From Bacillota bacterium (lineage in GTDB: Bacteria; Bacillota; Sulfobacillia; Sulfobacillales; JAIMBI01), in the NCBI GenBank assembly GCA_021846565.1, contig JAJZWS010000034.1, positions 1 through 32,287 of the forward strand: 32,287 nt of DNA. The letters run 5' to 3'. Made by a program: the position numbers and the translations under genes. Below the pieces are notes generated by a model that ran no database searches, was not told the origin of the DNA, and saw nothing but the letters and a program-made list of their open reading frames with translations. Positions 17,307 to 24,803 of the stretch are shown here, in pieces; position 1 is the first letter of the stretch, and each line of letters opens with the position of its first letter.

Positions 17307-17897
17307 TTAGAGTCCACGTTCAAAGCGCACGAACCGGCGCACGCGCACGTGCTCACCCAACCGCGCCGCCTGTTCCGCAATCGCATCCCCAACGGTCTGG
17401 TCCGCGTTTTTTAAAAACGCCTGCTCCAGAAGGCACTGCTCCTGATAAAACTTCTCCAGCCGACCAGCCACCAGCTTCTCGGCAATGTGCGGCGGTTTGC
17501 CCGCCTCCGCCGCTTCCGCAGCCCACAGGGTGGACAGTCGACCCACCTCGTCGGCGGGCACGGCCGTACGCTCCACCCAAGTAGGCGCCATCGCGGCGAT
17601 GTGCAGCGCGACATCGTGCACCAGCGCCGCAAATTGGTCGTTGCGCGCCACGAAATCCGTCTCGCAGTTGACTTCGACCAGCACGCCCACCCGACCACCG
17701 GGGTGGATATAGCTGTCAACCAGCCCTTCCCGGGCGTCGCGGTCGGCGCGCTTCTTCGCGGCCAGCGTCCCGCGCTCACGGAGCCACTCGATGGCGGCCT
17801 CGGCGTTTCCGTCCGTCTCTTCCAGGGCCCGCTTGCACTCCATCATCCCCGCTCCGGTCATTTCCCGGAGCTCTTTCACCTGTTTCGCTGTCGTCAT
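17307..17897 (-). CDS. tsf: Translation elongation factor Ts (short form)
   Basis: EF-Ts recycles EF-Tu from GDP to GTP. At 196 residues it is the short form known from Thermus and some other deep or thermophilic lineages, rather than the roughly 290-residue form of B. subtilis and E. coli. It has the N-terminal UBA-like domain (KQVKELREMTGAGMMECKRA), the core VEVNCETDFVARND with the conserved TDF, and a C-terminal module (LLEQAFLKNADQTVGDAI). The ATG at 17897 is four bases after GGAGG. The upstream extension has no family similarity. Confidence 0.96.
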   Translation of the reverse strand: MTTAKQVKELREMTGAGMMECKRALEETDGNAEAAIEWLRERGTLAAKKRADRDAREGLVDSYIHPGGRVGVLVEVNCETDFVARNDQFAALVHDVALHIAAMAPTWVERTAVPADEVGRLSTLWAAEAAEAGKPPHIAEKLVAGRLEKFYQEQCLLEQAFLKNADQTVGDAIAEQAARLGEHVRVRRFVRFERGL

Positions 17898-17931
17898 GCT
17901 GCCTCCATGCGAATCCTGTTCGGGCACGCGA

Positions 17932-18678
17932 TCACTCGGCAACCACCGCGGGCGTCACCACGACCGCGGGCGGTCGAGCCTCGGGAACGTCCGACTGGCC
18001 CTCGCGCCCTTCCAGCAACGCATCGGCCATCCGCGCAGTCAACAGGCGCACCGCGCGAATCGCGTCGTCGTTACCGGGAATGAGGTAGTCGGCCTCGTCG
18101 GGGTCGCAGTTGGTGTCGACGATGGCCACCACCGGTATGCCCATCTTGCGCGCTTCGGTCACGGCAATGTGCTCCTTGCGCGGGTCTACGACGAACACGG
18201 CCTGCGGCAATTCCCGCATGCCCTCAATCCCACCCAAATATTTCTCCAGGCGGATTTTCTCCCGCAACAGGGCGCTGACCTCCTTCTTGGGGAGGCGCTC
18301 CCATTGGCCGTCCAGCTCCTGATGCTTCAGGTCGGTCAGCCGGCGCACGCGCCGCTTGATCGTGGCAAAGTTGGTCAGCATGCCCCCGAGCCACCGCTGG
18401 TTGACGAAGTACTGCCCGCTCCGCTGGGACTCTTCGCTAACGGCATCCTGGGCCTGCTTCTTCGTGCCAATGAATAGCACATGCCCTCCGTCGGCTCCCA
18501 CCTCGCGCATAAACGCATAGGCTTCCTCCACTTTGCGAACGGTTTTCTGAAGATCAATAATGTAGATGCCGTTGCGTTCCGTAAAGATATACGGCTTCAT
18601 TTTGGGATTCCAGCGGCGCGTTTGGTGACCAAAGTGGACTCCGGCCTCCAACAACTGCTTCATCGAAATCACAGGCAT
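17932..18678 (-). CDS. rpsB: 30S ribosomal protein S2
   Basis: S2 is a late-assembling 30S subunit protein needed for binding of S1-like factors and translation initiation. The 248 residues show the typical start ([20 protein letters not shown]), [44 protein letters not shown], and [24 protein letters not shown] split by a short linker. A variable Val/Pro-rich tail ends the protein. The ATG at 18678 is seven bases after AAGGAG. It is the first gene of the long minus-strand cluster and is preceded by a leader hairpin and a candidate promoter. Confidence 0.97.
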   Translation of the reverse strand: MPVISMKQLLEAGVHFGHQTRRWNPKMKPYIFTERNGIYIIDLQKTVRKVEEAYAFMREVGADGGHVLFIGTKKQAQDAVSEESQRSGQYFVNQRWLGGMLTNFATIKRRVRRLTDLKHQELDGQWERLPKKEVSALLREKIRLEKYLGGIEGMRELPQAVFVVDPRKEHIAVTEARKMGIPVVAIVDTNCDPDEADYLIPGNDDAIRAVRLLTARMADALLEGREGQSDVPEARPPAVVVTPAVVAE

Positions 18679-18722
18679 GGTCAATCTCCTTCCGGTTGCT
18701 GCCGCCGCCGGTTCATCGCTCG

Positions 18723-18745
18723 GGTGACCTGCCGAGGCAGGCACC
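18723..18745 (-). promoter_or_regulatory. Hairpin in the rpsB 5' leader
   Basis: The minus strand can form a 9-bp stem broken by one bulged T: GGTG CCTGC, a CTCG tetraloop, GCAGG T CACC. It ends 45 bases before the rpsB start and lies between the candidate promoter and the gene. S2 is known to control its own mRNA in several bacteria, so a protein-binding leader is a reasonable guess, but no match to a known S2 leader was established. Confidence 0.45.
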
Positions 18746-18794
18746 GGCCCGAAACTTCCCGGCGTGCGAAGTGCGTGGGCTCAGGGCCCCGGGT

Positions 18795-18803
18795 AGTATA
18801 GCA
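18795..18803 (-). promoter_or_regulatory. Candidate extended -10 promoter for rpsB
   Basis: On the minus strand TGC TATACT fits an extended -10 element (TGn plus a near-consensus hexamer). No good -35 hexamer stands 16-18 bases upstream. Transcription from here would give an rpsB leader of about 110 bases containing the hairpin at 18723-18745. Confidence 0.5.
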
Positions 18804-18949
18804 CAGCGGGGCAATGCCCACCGACGGCCGTCGCTTGACCCACCCCCGCCCTCGTCGCCACATCTTTCCACGAAGCGCGCGCAGCAGGTGGGCCCCTGGC
18901 GAACATGAGGTTCTCCCGGGAATTCTGCCCGCACACCGCCCAGCGAGGG

Positions 18950-18963
18950 TGAACATGCGTTCA
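18950..18963. promoter_or_regulatory. LexA/DinR-box-like palindrome
   Basis: TGAACATGCGTTCA matches the twelve-base core of the Bacillus LexA (DinR) operator, GAAC-RNRY-GTTY, on both strands; only the outermost C on each side differs. About 50 bases away, 18901-18913 reads GAACATGAGGTTC, the same half-sites with one extra base between them. The site is about 150 bases upstream of the rpsB promoter, and no SOS gene is visible next to it, so the target is unclear. Confidence 0.35.
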
Positions 18964-18993
18964 TCGAAGACGGGGTGCCTGGTCAGCACCGCC

Positions 18994-19017
18994 CCGCGGC
19001 GGGCTAAATCGCCGCGG
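18994..19017. terminator. GC-rich inverted repeat
   Basis: A perfect 8-bp stem (CCGCGGCG / CGCCGCGG) encloses an eight-base loop. There is no T-run on either side. It lies downstream of the unknown membrane-protein gene that ends at 19300 and upstream of the rpsB promoter. It could help end transcription or protect an RNA 3' end. Confidence 0.3.
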
Positions 19018-19299
19018 AGCCCGCCCGATGCACGATGAGGCGGATTCACCCGGTGGTCTCGGCATGGTCCCAGCGCTCGGCGGCGCAAGACGCCGACTTG
19101 TCAGGCATCACACTGCTCGAGGTGTGTGTCGGGGTGTGGCTGGGATCGCGGCGGGATATCGTGCCAGGCGCCATCCTACCACGGTGTGCCGCCCCTCACG
19201 TTCTTTCGCGCCCGAGCCGCCGGGATGCCCTCACCGCCGCAAGCATGCTGGCGCACGATTCAACAGTCGTCACGCACCACGTGGCAGGTTTCCCGGAGT

Positions 19300-19767
19300 T
19301 CAGTGCCTCGGCGGGCGTACCAGCTGCACGCGAACCGGCAGCCACAGGTGTCCCCATCCCAACGACAGCCAGACCGCCGAGTGGCCCACCCAGGCGTTCA
19401 CCGCCCGCAGAACGGCGGGCGGGAGCGCCCGCCCACGGGAGGACGCCTGCAGCTGCCGCACCACGGCGGCCTCCACCCGAGCGTCCGCCCCCGCGGCCAC
19501 GCGCCGCGCCACGCCCGGCGGCAGCCGAAATGCGATGCCGTCCACGGTGAGCGGCGTGGTGCGAATGACGTCCATCACGGTGCCCCGGACGTTGCCGGCC
19601 GCCGCCCCCGCTACCACGGGCACCCAGCCACGCGCCGCCCCAGGCCCCGGAGCCGCCACCGCCACGGGCACCGGGCCCATCCGCCAAGCGGCGAGCACCG
19701 CGACCGTCTCTACGGCCAAGAGCCCCGCCGCGCCCAGAACCAGCCCCCGCACCAACGACCGTTCCAC
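19300..19767 (-). CDS. Unknown protein with N-terminal membrane anchor
   Basis: I do not recognise this 155-residue protein. The GTG start at 19767 is six bases after GGAGG, which supports it as a real gene. Residues about 7-28 (GLVLGAAGLLAVETVAVLAA) form a hydrophobic signal-anchor or uncleaved signal, and the rest would be outside the cell. The outer part contains an Ala/Gly/Pro-rich stretch, then RGTVMDVIRTTPLTVDGIAF and a region (PAVLRAVNAWVGHSAVWLSL) that could be an amphipathic helix. The organisation hints at a small secreted or spore-related factor but nothing more can be said. It lies between the damaged membrane gene at 19828-20179 and the intergenic stretch before rpsB. Confidence 0.6.
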   Translation of the reverse strand: MERSLVRGLVLGAAGLLAVETVAVLAAWRMGPVPVAVAAPGPGAARGWVPVVAGAAAGNVRGTVMDVIRTTPLTVDGIAFRLPPGVARRVAAGADARVEAAVVRQLQASSRGRALPPAVLRAVNAWVGHSAVWLSLGWGHLWLPVRVQLVRPPRH

Positions 19768-19827
19768 AGTCTTCCTCCACCGGCAGTGTATCCGGCGGTG
19801 TCCCTTCCATGCACGCCGCCGCGCGCC

Positions 19828-20179
19828 TTACATCGATGCGTCCGTGCCGTCTGACGCCAGCCCTCCCGAGGGGCTGGCGGCGGCAATCCCGTAGGCGCTC
19901 TGGCCCTGGGGGGTCGGCGGCGGTGTCGGCCGATGTGGCTCAGAGGCCACCATGCTGTACACCGCCCCAATGTAGAGTCCCGCCATCGCGGCTTTATCCA
20001 CGCCGCTGCCGGGCGACCACACCGCCCCCGACGCGATGAGGCCTAGGAGAAACAGGCCGGCCCGCACCCCTCGTTCAGGTAGCGGAGGCGTCGCGGCCGG
20101 GCTTTGATGAGCCGACCGACGGCCGCGCCCAGCGCGGTCGTGAGCGCGATCACCAGCACGTGCCCGAGGTGAGACTCAT
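19828..20179 (-). pseudogene. Frameshifted small membrane-protein gene
   Basis: An ATG at 20179, five bases after GGGAGG, opens a frame that stops after nine codons. The next frame gives HVLVIALTTALGAAVGRLI, a membrane helix followed by basic residues, and stops shortly after LRYLNEG. The third frame continues with VRAGLFLLGLIASGAVW and AMAGLYIGAVYSMVAS, another hydrophobic hairpin, and a Pro/Ser tail to 19828. Two single-base shifts would join these into one protein of about 115 residues with two or three membrane segments. One shift is at a GGGG run near 20068. A GTG there could still give a 79-residue product. Either a pseudogene or sequence errors; family unknown. Confidence 0.5.
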
Positions 20180-20204
20180 GGCAGCCTCCCTCGCGACGCC
20201 TCCC

Positions 20205-21605
20205 CTAAAGGGCCAGCGGGACCGGCACCCGCGCGGTCCATTCTGGCAGCGGGGCCGACACGGGGTCGCCGGTACGCTCCGCCGTCAGGAAAAACGTGCG
20301 CGCTCCGCTGATGCGCACGGGCACAAACCGGTGCGTGAGGTCCACCCCGGCTTCGCGCGGGAGCAAGACGACTTTGTTCGTCTCCGATCGGCCTGCCCAC
20401 ACGTTAGGATCTTTCCTGCTGAGCCCTTCCACCAGCACCAGGTCTGACCGTCCGACCCACGCCTGGTTTTTTTCCAGGCTGATCCGATACTGCAACGCCA
20501 TCAGACGGTTCAGCCGGTCTTTTTTAAGCATTTCGGGAACGGGATTGCGTCCCTCCCACCGCGCGGCCGGCGTGCCGGCACGCGGTGAGTAGATAAAGGT
20601 GAACGCGGTGTCAAACGCCACCTCCTCCATCAAGGAAAGGGTGTCGGCGAAGTCCTCATCCGTCTCGCCGGGAAATCCCACGATCACATCGGTGGTCAGC
20701 ACGGCGTCGGGGATAGCGCGGCGGACGCGGCCCACGAGGTCCAGATACTGCTCCCGCGTGTACTTGCGGTTCATCTTTTTGAGCACCGCCGAGCTGCCGG
20801 ACTGCACCGGCAAATGCACGTGCCGGGTCACCTTGCGACTGGCGGCGATCGTGTCAATGAGCTTTTGGGAAAAATCCTTCGGGTGACTCGTCAGGTACCG
20901 GAGCCATCGCACCCCGTCGAGAGGCTCCAGCGCCGCCAAGAGGTCGGCCAAATCCAGCGCGGGCTCCAAGTCATGACCATACGAGTTCACGTTTTGGCCC
21001 AGCAGCGTCACGTCCTGATATCCCTCTGCCGCCAGCGCCCGCACCTCCGCCACGATGTCGTCCATGGGTCGGCTTTGCTCCCGGCCCCGTGTAAAGGGCA
21101 CGATGCAATAAGTGCAAAACTTGTCGCAGCCGTAGATGACATTGACGAAGGCGCTGGTCCCATCGGCTCGGCGGGAGGGCAGATTCGGCTGCACTTCGGG
21201 CGACGCCTCCCAAACATCCACCACCATTTCGCGGCTGCCCGCCGCCCGCTCCAGCAGATCCGGCAGTTGATGCAGGTTGTGGGTGCCAAACACCACGTCG
21301 ACGTGCGGCGCGTGGCGCTTCAGCCAAGCGATGGTGCCGGGCTCCTGGGCCATGCACCCGGCAAAGGCCACCGTGAGATCCGGTCGCTCGTGCTTCATGG
21401 CCTTCAAGCCGCCAATGTAGCCAAACGCATGGTCCTCGGCGGAACCTCGCACAGCGCAGGTGTTGACCACCACCAGATCCGCATCCGCGTCCCCGTGCGC
21501 GCGCTCGTAGCCCATCTGCTCCAGCTGGCCCGCCACAATCTCGGAGTCGCGCACGTTCATTTGGCAGCCAAACGTACGGATGTGGTAGCGCGGGGCCGTG
21601 GCCAT
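20205..21605 (-). CDS. miaB: tRNA-2-methylthio-N6-dimethylallyladenosine synthase
   Basis: MiaB is a radical-SAM methylthiotransferase that adds a methylthio group to i6A37 of tRNAs reading codons starting with U. The 466 residues have the N-terminal UPF0004 domain with three cluster Cys (FGCQMN, NTCAVR, AGCMAQ) and the radical-SAM motif CDKFCTYC with the following VPFTRGREQSR. A barrel (LLGQNVNSYG, HLPVQSGSSAVLKKMNR, VGFPGETDEDF) and a C-terminal TRAM domain (about 400-460) complete it. The ATG at 21605 follows GGGAGG by seven to eight bases. The neighbouring miaB-hflX order suits a tRNA and ribosome quality group. Confidence 0.96.
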   Translation of the reverse strand: MATAPRYHIRTFGCQMNVRDSEIVAGQLEQMGYERAHGDADADLVVVNTCAVRGSAEDHAFGYIGGLKAMKHERPDLTVAFAGCMAQEPGTIAWLKRHAPHVDVVFGTHNLHQLPDLLERAAGSREMVVDVWEASPEVQPNLPSRRADGTSAFVNVIYGCDKFCTYCIVPFTRGREQSRPMDDIVAEVRALAAEGYQDVTLLGQNVNSYGHDLEPALDLADLLAALEPLDGVRWLRYLTSHPKDFSQKLIDTIAASRKVTRHVHLPVQSGSSAVLKKMNRKYTREQYLDLVGRVRRAIPDAVLTTDVIVGFPGETDEDFADTLSLMEEVAFDTAFTFIYSPRAGTPAARWEGRNPVPEMLKKDRLNRLMALQYRISLEKNQAWVGRSDLVLVEGLSRKDPNVWAGRSETNKVVLLPREAGVDLTHRFVPVRISGARTFFLTAERTGDPVSAPLPEWTARVPVPLAL

Positions 21606-21654
21606 GTGAGTCCCTCCCCTTGGTGTCATCATCGCGGCCTCAACAAGAGTGCCG

Positions 21655-22941
21655 TCATCTGGCTGCGTCGCCCTTCAGGGTATCACGGGTGTCCACCATC
21701 GTCTCGGCGTGGGCCACGCGCCGAGCCACCCGGTTCACGACGGCTGGGGGTGCGCTGAAGCGTACTTCGTAGCCCGTTGCTGTGAGGCGCTGGTCCAGGA
21801 TGTCGCCTTCCGCGCGGATCCACCCCAGCACCTCACCCGCCGCCCAGGGGATGGCCAGCTCCACGGGGGGGCGGGCCCGACGCAGCTGACCCGCAAGACA
21901 GGCCACCAGCCCGGCCTGGTTCCAGCCCGTCTCTGCCGACACCGGCACGCCCTGCGGCCGCTGGCCCGTCGGCACCCGGTCCCACTGGTTTTCCACCAGG
22001 ACCCGGGGAATCGCGGCGGCACCCACCTCTGCCAGGACCTCCTCCACCACCGCTTCCTGTCGAGCACCATCCCGGGAAGCATCGACCACCACCATCAACA
22101 GGTCGGCGTCCCGCACTTCGTCCAGGGTGGACTTGAAGGCCGCCACCAGCGTGTGGGGCAGGCGGCGGACGAATCCCACCGTGTCCACCAGCAGCACCGG
22201 CCCGAAGCCGGCCAGATGGATGCGCCGCACCCCTGGATCCAATGTGGCAAACAGCTGATCCTCCACCAGAACCCCCCGCCGGGTCAGCAGTCGGAACAAC
22301 GACGACTTGCCGACATTGGTGTAGCCGACCAGCGCCACCGTCGGCACCAGGCCGGCTGAGCGGCGCTCCCGCCGCACCCGGCGCTCCAGCTCGACGCGTG
22401 ACAGCTCGGCGCCCAGCGCCGCCAGCCGCTGCCGCACGCGCCGGCGATCGATTTCCAGCCGGGTTTCGCCGGGTCCCCGCGTGCCAATGCCGCCGCCGGT
22501 CCGGGACAACCCCTGCTGGCGGGCCGCCAGCCGGGGCAACCGGTAGGTGAGCTGGGCCATTTCCACCTGCAGGCGGCCTTCCCGGCTGTTGGCTCGTCGG
22601 CTGAAAATGTCCAAAATCAGTTCCGTGCGGTCAATCACCCGGCATTCGAACAGACTCTCCCACTCGCGGGCCCACCGCGGGGTGAGTTCATCCGCCCAAA
22701 TCACCAGGTTGAGCCGGTCCGCCGCCACCCGGTCCCGCACGGCCTCCAGGGTTCCCCGTCCGACAGGACCCCCGCCCTCCCGCGGTTTAAGCCACGCGTC
22801 CACCACGACGGCCCCCGCGCTCCGCGCCAGCGCTGCCAGCTCAGCCATGTCCGCGACGGCCTGCCCCTGGGCTGCCCCCGCGCCCCGCTTGTCATAGCTG
22901 CCCAGCAAGAGCGTCCGTTCCGCTGGTTGCCCTGCGCCCAT
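21655..22941 (-). CDS. hflX: Ribosome-associated GTPase HflX
   Basis: HflX binds stalled or dormant 50S/70S ribosomes and splits them under stress. The 428 residues show the HflX N-terminal domain, the glycine-rich linker TGGGIGTRGPGETRLEIDRR, and the G domain with G1 GYTNVGKSS, G2/switch FATLDPG, and G3 DTVGF with LPHTLVAAFKSTL. G5 is SAETG. The G4 motif, normally NKxD, reads NQWD (VENQWDRV), so the usual Lys is missing; guanine recognition through the Asp may remain. The C-terminal domain is intact. ATG start at 22941 after AAGGTGG. Confidence 0.94.
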   Translation of the reverse strand: MGAGQPAERTLLLGSYDKRGAGAAQGQAVADMAELAALARSAGAVVVDAWLKPREGGGPVGRGTLEAVRDRVAADRLNLVIWADELTPRWAREWESLFECRVIDRTELILDIFSRRANSREGRLQVEMAQLTYRLPRLAARQQGLSRTGGGIGTRGPGETRLEIDRRRVRQRLAALGAELSRVELERRVRRERRSAGLVPTVALVGYTNVGKSSLFRLLTRRGVLVEDQLFATLDPGVRRIHLAGFGPVLLVDTVGFVRRLPHTLVAAFKSTLDEVRDADLLMVVVDASRDGARQEAVVEEVLAEVGAAAIPRVLVENQWDRVPTGQRPQGVPVSAETGWNQAGLVACLAGQLRRARPPVELAIPWAAGEVLGWIRAEGDILDQRLTATGYEVRFSAPPAVVNRVARRVAHAETMVDTRDTLKGDAAR

Positions 22942-22957
22942 CGTGCACCACCTTCCC

Positions 22958-23704
22958 TCAGGACCCGCTCAGCGTGGTCAGCAACACCACCGCCGGCCCG
23001 CCTGCGGGATCGAGCGTGAGGGCGGTCGCCGCATCCCTCCGTGCGCGCCCCAGGTTGTGAAGGGCCCGCTCGGCTTGTGCGGCGTCGTACCAGGGCTGCC
23101 ACCACCCGGGGCTCACCCGCACGGCGGCGCGGAAGAAGCCCAGGGCGGCGGCTGGCTGATGCTCAGCCAGCAACAGCCGGCCCCATTCATCGTAGGTCGC
23201 TCCTTCAGGTCCCCCCAGCACCTCCGCGCGACGCAGATCCCGCTCGGCGGCAGGCCAGTCGGCGCGTTCCACCGCCACGGCCGCCAGGCCAACCCAGGCC
23301 AGCCAATCCACCGGATGACGCTGGATGGCCCTCCCGTAAGCGACCCCGGCCGCATTCCACTCTCCTGCCTGCAGGGCTAATAGGCCCACATTGTCCTCCA
23401 GCGTCGCGGAGCCCGGGGCGAGCCGGAGGGCGTGGGTCGCCAAGGCCAACGCGGTCCGGGGATGGCCGAGCGCGTCCATGATCTGGGCGAGCCGGGCATA
23501 GGCGGCCGACGAGCGGGGGTCGCGCGCCACCACCTGTTCCTGGTCATAGGCGGCGCGCGTCAGGTCGAATCGGGCCCGCTGCCACCGCTGGGCGCCCGCG
23601 GCCGCAAACCCGCTGGGCGCCGCCGGCGGGGTGACTCGCCCACAGCCCACGATGATAAGCGCCACCCCCGCCAGTCCCAGCCACCACGCCGCTCTTGTGC
23701 GCAA
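22958..23704 (-). CDS. TPR-repeat lipoprotein
   Basis: The 248-residue protein starts with a basic N-terminus, a hydrophobic segment and a lipobox-like IIVGC (Cys at about 21), so it is probably lipidated and anchored outside the cell membrane. The rest is made of about four to five tetratricopeptide-like helical pairs (SAAYARLAQIMDALGHPRTA, then NVGLLALQAGEWNAAGVAYG, and AALGFFRAAVRVSPGW), a protein-protein interaction scaffold. The partner is unknown. The TTG start at 23704 is only three bases after the NUDIX stop and has a weak AGGATGGTGAG upstream, pointing to coupled translation. Confidence 0.82.
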   Translation of the reverse strand: MRTRAAWWLGLAGVALIIVGCGRVTPPAAPSGFAAAGAQRWQRARFDLTRAAYDQEQVVARDPRSSAAYARLAQIMDALGHPRTALALATHALRLAPGSATLEDNVGLLALQAGEWNAAGVAYGRAIQRHPVDWLAWVGLAAVAVERADWPAAERDLRRAEVLGGPEGATYDEWGRLLLAEHQPAAALGFFRAAVRVSPGWWQPWYDAAQAERALHNLGRARRDAATALTLDPAGGPAVVLLTTLSGS

Positions 23705-23707
23705 GAC

Positions 23708-24145
23708 TCACCATCCTAAAAACGCTCGCACGGCCGGGTCCCGAACACACTCGGCCATCCCCGGGGCCAAGGCCAGCCCCTCCACGTCCGTTGCCGAAAC
23801 CCAACGAGCCGCCCCAGCATCCGTGCCGGCGCGGAGGCGCTCGCCACCGGGCCAATCACAGCCCATGTCCACCACAACAAAATGATGCACCGTAGCACCG
23901 CGTTCATCCGTCTGCCGTAGTTCGCCGACAAAAAGCGGTGCCCTGGCCGTCACGGTGAGGCCCGCTTCTTCGGCTGCTTCGCGCTCCGCACCGCCGCCCA
24001 GCGTCTCGGCCCACTCCAGGTGTCCCCCGGGAAAGGCCCACGTACCTACATAGGGTGCCTGGCCCCGACGCACCAGCACGGTGCGCCCCGCCCCATCGCG
24101 AATGATCGCGGCCACGCCTACCTGGGGGCGTGGCGCGGGAGTCAA
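23708..24145 (-). CDS. NUDIX hydrolase
   Basis: The 145-residue protein has a complete Nudix box (GGHLEWAETLGGGAEREAAE, continuing EAGL) that fits GX5EX7REUXEEXGU and binds the metal ion for cleavage of a nucleoside-diphosphate bond. The N-terminal strand VGVAAIIRDGAGRTVLVRRG is typical of MutT-like enzymes that clean 8-oxo-dGTP or related nucleotides, but the substrate cannot be read. The TTG at 24145 is five bases after GAGGAG and overlaps the upstream gene's stop as TTGA. Confidence 0.92.
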   Translation of the reverse strand: MTPAPRPQVGVAAIIRDGAGRTVLVRRGQAPYVGTWAFPGGHLEWAETLGGGAEREAAEEAGLTVTARAPLFVGELRQTDERGATVHHFVVVDMGCDWPGGERLRAGTDAGAARWVSATDVEGLALAPGMAECVRDPAVRAFLGW

Positions 24146-24339
24146 CGGCGCTCCTCGGCTGCTGCGGTGTCGTAGACGGACAGCTCGTGTCCGTCGTCCC
24201 GCAGACGCAGACCGAATGCCAAACCGCGGTCAGACAGCACCTGATTTAAAAAGGTTACGACGTGACTGGGTTCAAAGGTTTCGAACCAGCGCGTGCCGAG
24301 CACGCGAAGCGCATCGTGGTCTGCCCGCACTTCGGTCAT
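24142..24339 (-). CDS. YpmA-like DUF4264 protein
   Basis: This 65-residue protein resembles the small YpmA family (DUF4264) of spore-forming Bacillota, whose function is unknown. The core RWFETFEPSHVVTFLNQVLS followed by DRGLAFGLRL and a final hydrophobic LSVYDTA matches the pattern of about 55-60 residues in the family. The ATG start at 24339 follows AAGGCGG, and the stop overlaps the NUDIX TTG by four bases. The longer in-frame extension upstream is antisense to the SASP region and is rejected. A candidate promoter lies at 24395-24423. Confidence 0.75.
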   Translation of the reverse strand: MTEVRADHDALRVLGTRWFETFEPSHVVTFLNQVLSDRGLAFGLRLRDDGHELSVYDTAAAEERR

Positions 24340-24394
24340 TGGACAATCCGCCTTTCGAGCTGCTCGCCTCGCCAGGGCGCTGCCGCTTAGGCCG

Positions 24395-24423
24395 ATTATG
24401 GGATTTTCGGGCGGCGGCGTCCA
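24395..24423 (-). promoter_or_regulatory. Candidate sigma-A promoter upstream of the ypmA-like gene
   Basis: On the minus strand TGGACG (24423-24418) and CATAAT (24400-24395) stand 17 bases apart. Four and five bases of six match the vegetative consensus. The transcript would run through the ypmA-like gene into the NUDIX hydrolase. This is the only divergent gap in this part of the window (24340-24537). Confidence 0.4.
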
Positions 24424-24537
24424 CCGCGTGGCCCCAGAACCAGCAACCGGACAGCCGACGACGGCCACGGGCGGGCACACTAGACCCGGTGGCGCACCGC
24501 GCTGCCAGCACAGCGGGACTCTGGGGAGGTGGCCACG

Positions 24538-24768
24538 GTGGCTCAGTGGACGAGCGGCACAACGTTGCTGCCGGATCAAGTGCGCGACCGGTTCAAGTAC
24601 GAAGTGGCCGGGGAGCTCGGCCTGTTGGACACCATCGAGACGAAGGGCTGGGCGGACATGCCCACGCGGGACCTCGGACGCATCGGCGGGGCGATTGGTG
24701 GCAACATGGTGAAGGTGCTGATTCGTCAAGCCGAAGAGGCTCTGGCCGCCGGGGCCGACACGCCATAA
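24538..24768 (+). CDS. Alpha/beta-type small acid-soluble spore protein (SASP 1)
   Basis: Alpha/beta SASPs coat DNA in the dormant spore and protect it from UV and heat. On germination the protease GPR degrades them. The 76 residues show the expected order: a helix (RDRFKYEVAGELGLLDTIET) with Glu-Val-Ala at the place of the GPR cleavage site, then G-W, and TRDLGRIGGAIGGNMVKVLI with the conserved Gly-Gly and basic residues that contact DNA, ending in an acidic-amphipathic helix. The GTG at 24538 is eight bases after GGGGAGG; a GTG at 24529 overlaps that motif. The GGAIGG is longer than the usual single GG. Plus strand, alone. A spore-specific sigma-G promoter could not be identified clearly. 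Confidence 0.9.
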   Translation: MAQWTSGTTLLPDQVRDRFKYEVAGELGLLDTIETKGWADMPTRDLGRIGGAIGGNMVKVLIRQAEEALAAGADTP

Positions 24769-24772
24769 CCCG

Positions 24773-24803
24773 GATGAAGGGTCGGGCTCCCCGACCCTTC
24801 ATC
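24773..24803. terminator. Perfect 14-bp hairpin between convergent genes
   Basis: GATGAAGGGTCGGG, a CTC loop, and its exact complement form a 14-bp stem four bases after the SASP 1 stop. It overlaps the stop codon of the convergent minus-strand gene ending at 24799. There is no T-run on either side, so it would serve as a bidirectional hairpin terminator or an RNA 3'-end stabiliser. Confidence 0.65.

Larger units (their letters stand above)
18804..19299. other. Intergenic stretch without a convincing gene
   Basis: No reading frame here has family similarity together with a good ribosome-binding site. A 27-codon plus-strand ORF at 18957 follows GAGGG but has no recognisable content. The stretch holds the LexA-box-like palindrome at 18950-18963, a related GAAC-N5-GTTC element at 18901-18913 and the inverted repeat at 18994-19017. 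I checked the rest for tRNA and T-box motifs by eye and saw none. Confidence 0.5.

Noticed and set aside
18957-19040. A 27-codon ORF after GAGGG next to the LexA-like site
   Set aside because: The product has no recognisable content, and its ribosome-binding site overlaps the palindrome, so it may be chance.
19018-19160. A possible T-box or structured RNA, from a GGGTGAATCC-like string
   Set aside because: It does not match the T-box AGGGTGGNACCGCG core, and no specifier stem was found.
19196-19810. A 204-codon minus-strand ORF overlapping the unknown membrane protein
   Set aside because: It is a Gly/Arg/Ala-rich shadow; the overlapping 155-residue frame has a better ribosome-binding site and a membrane segment.
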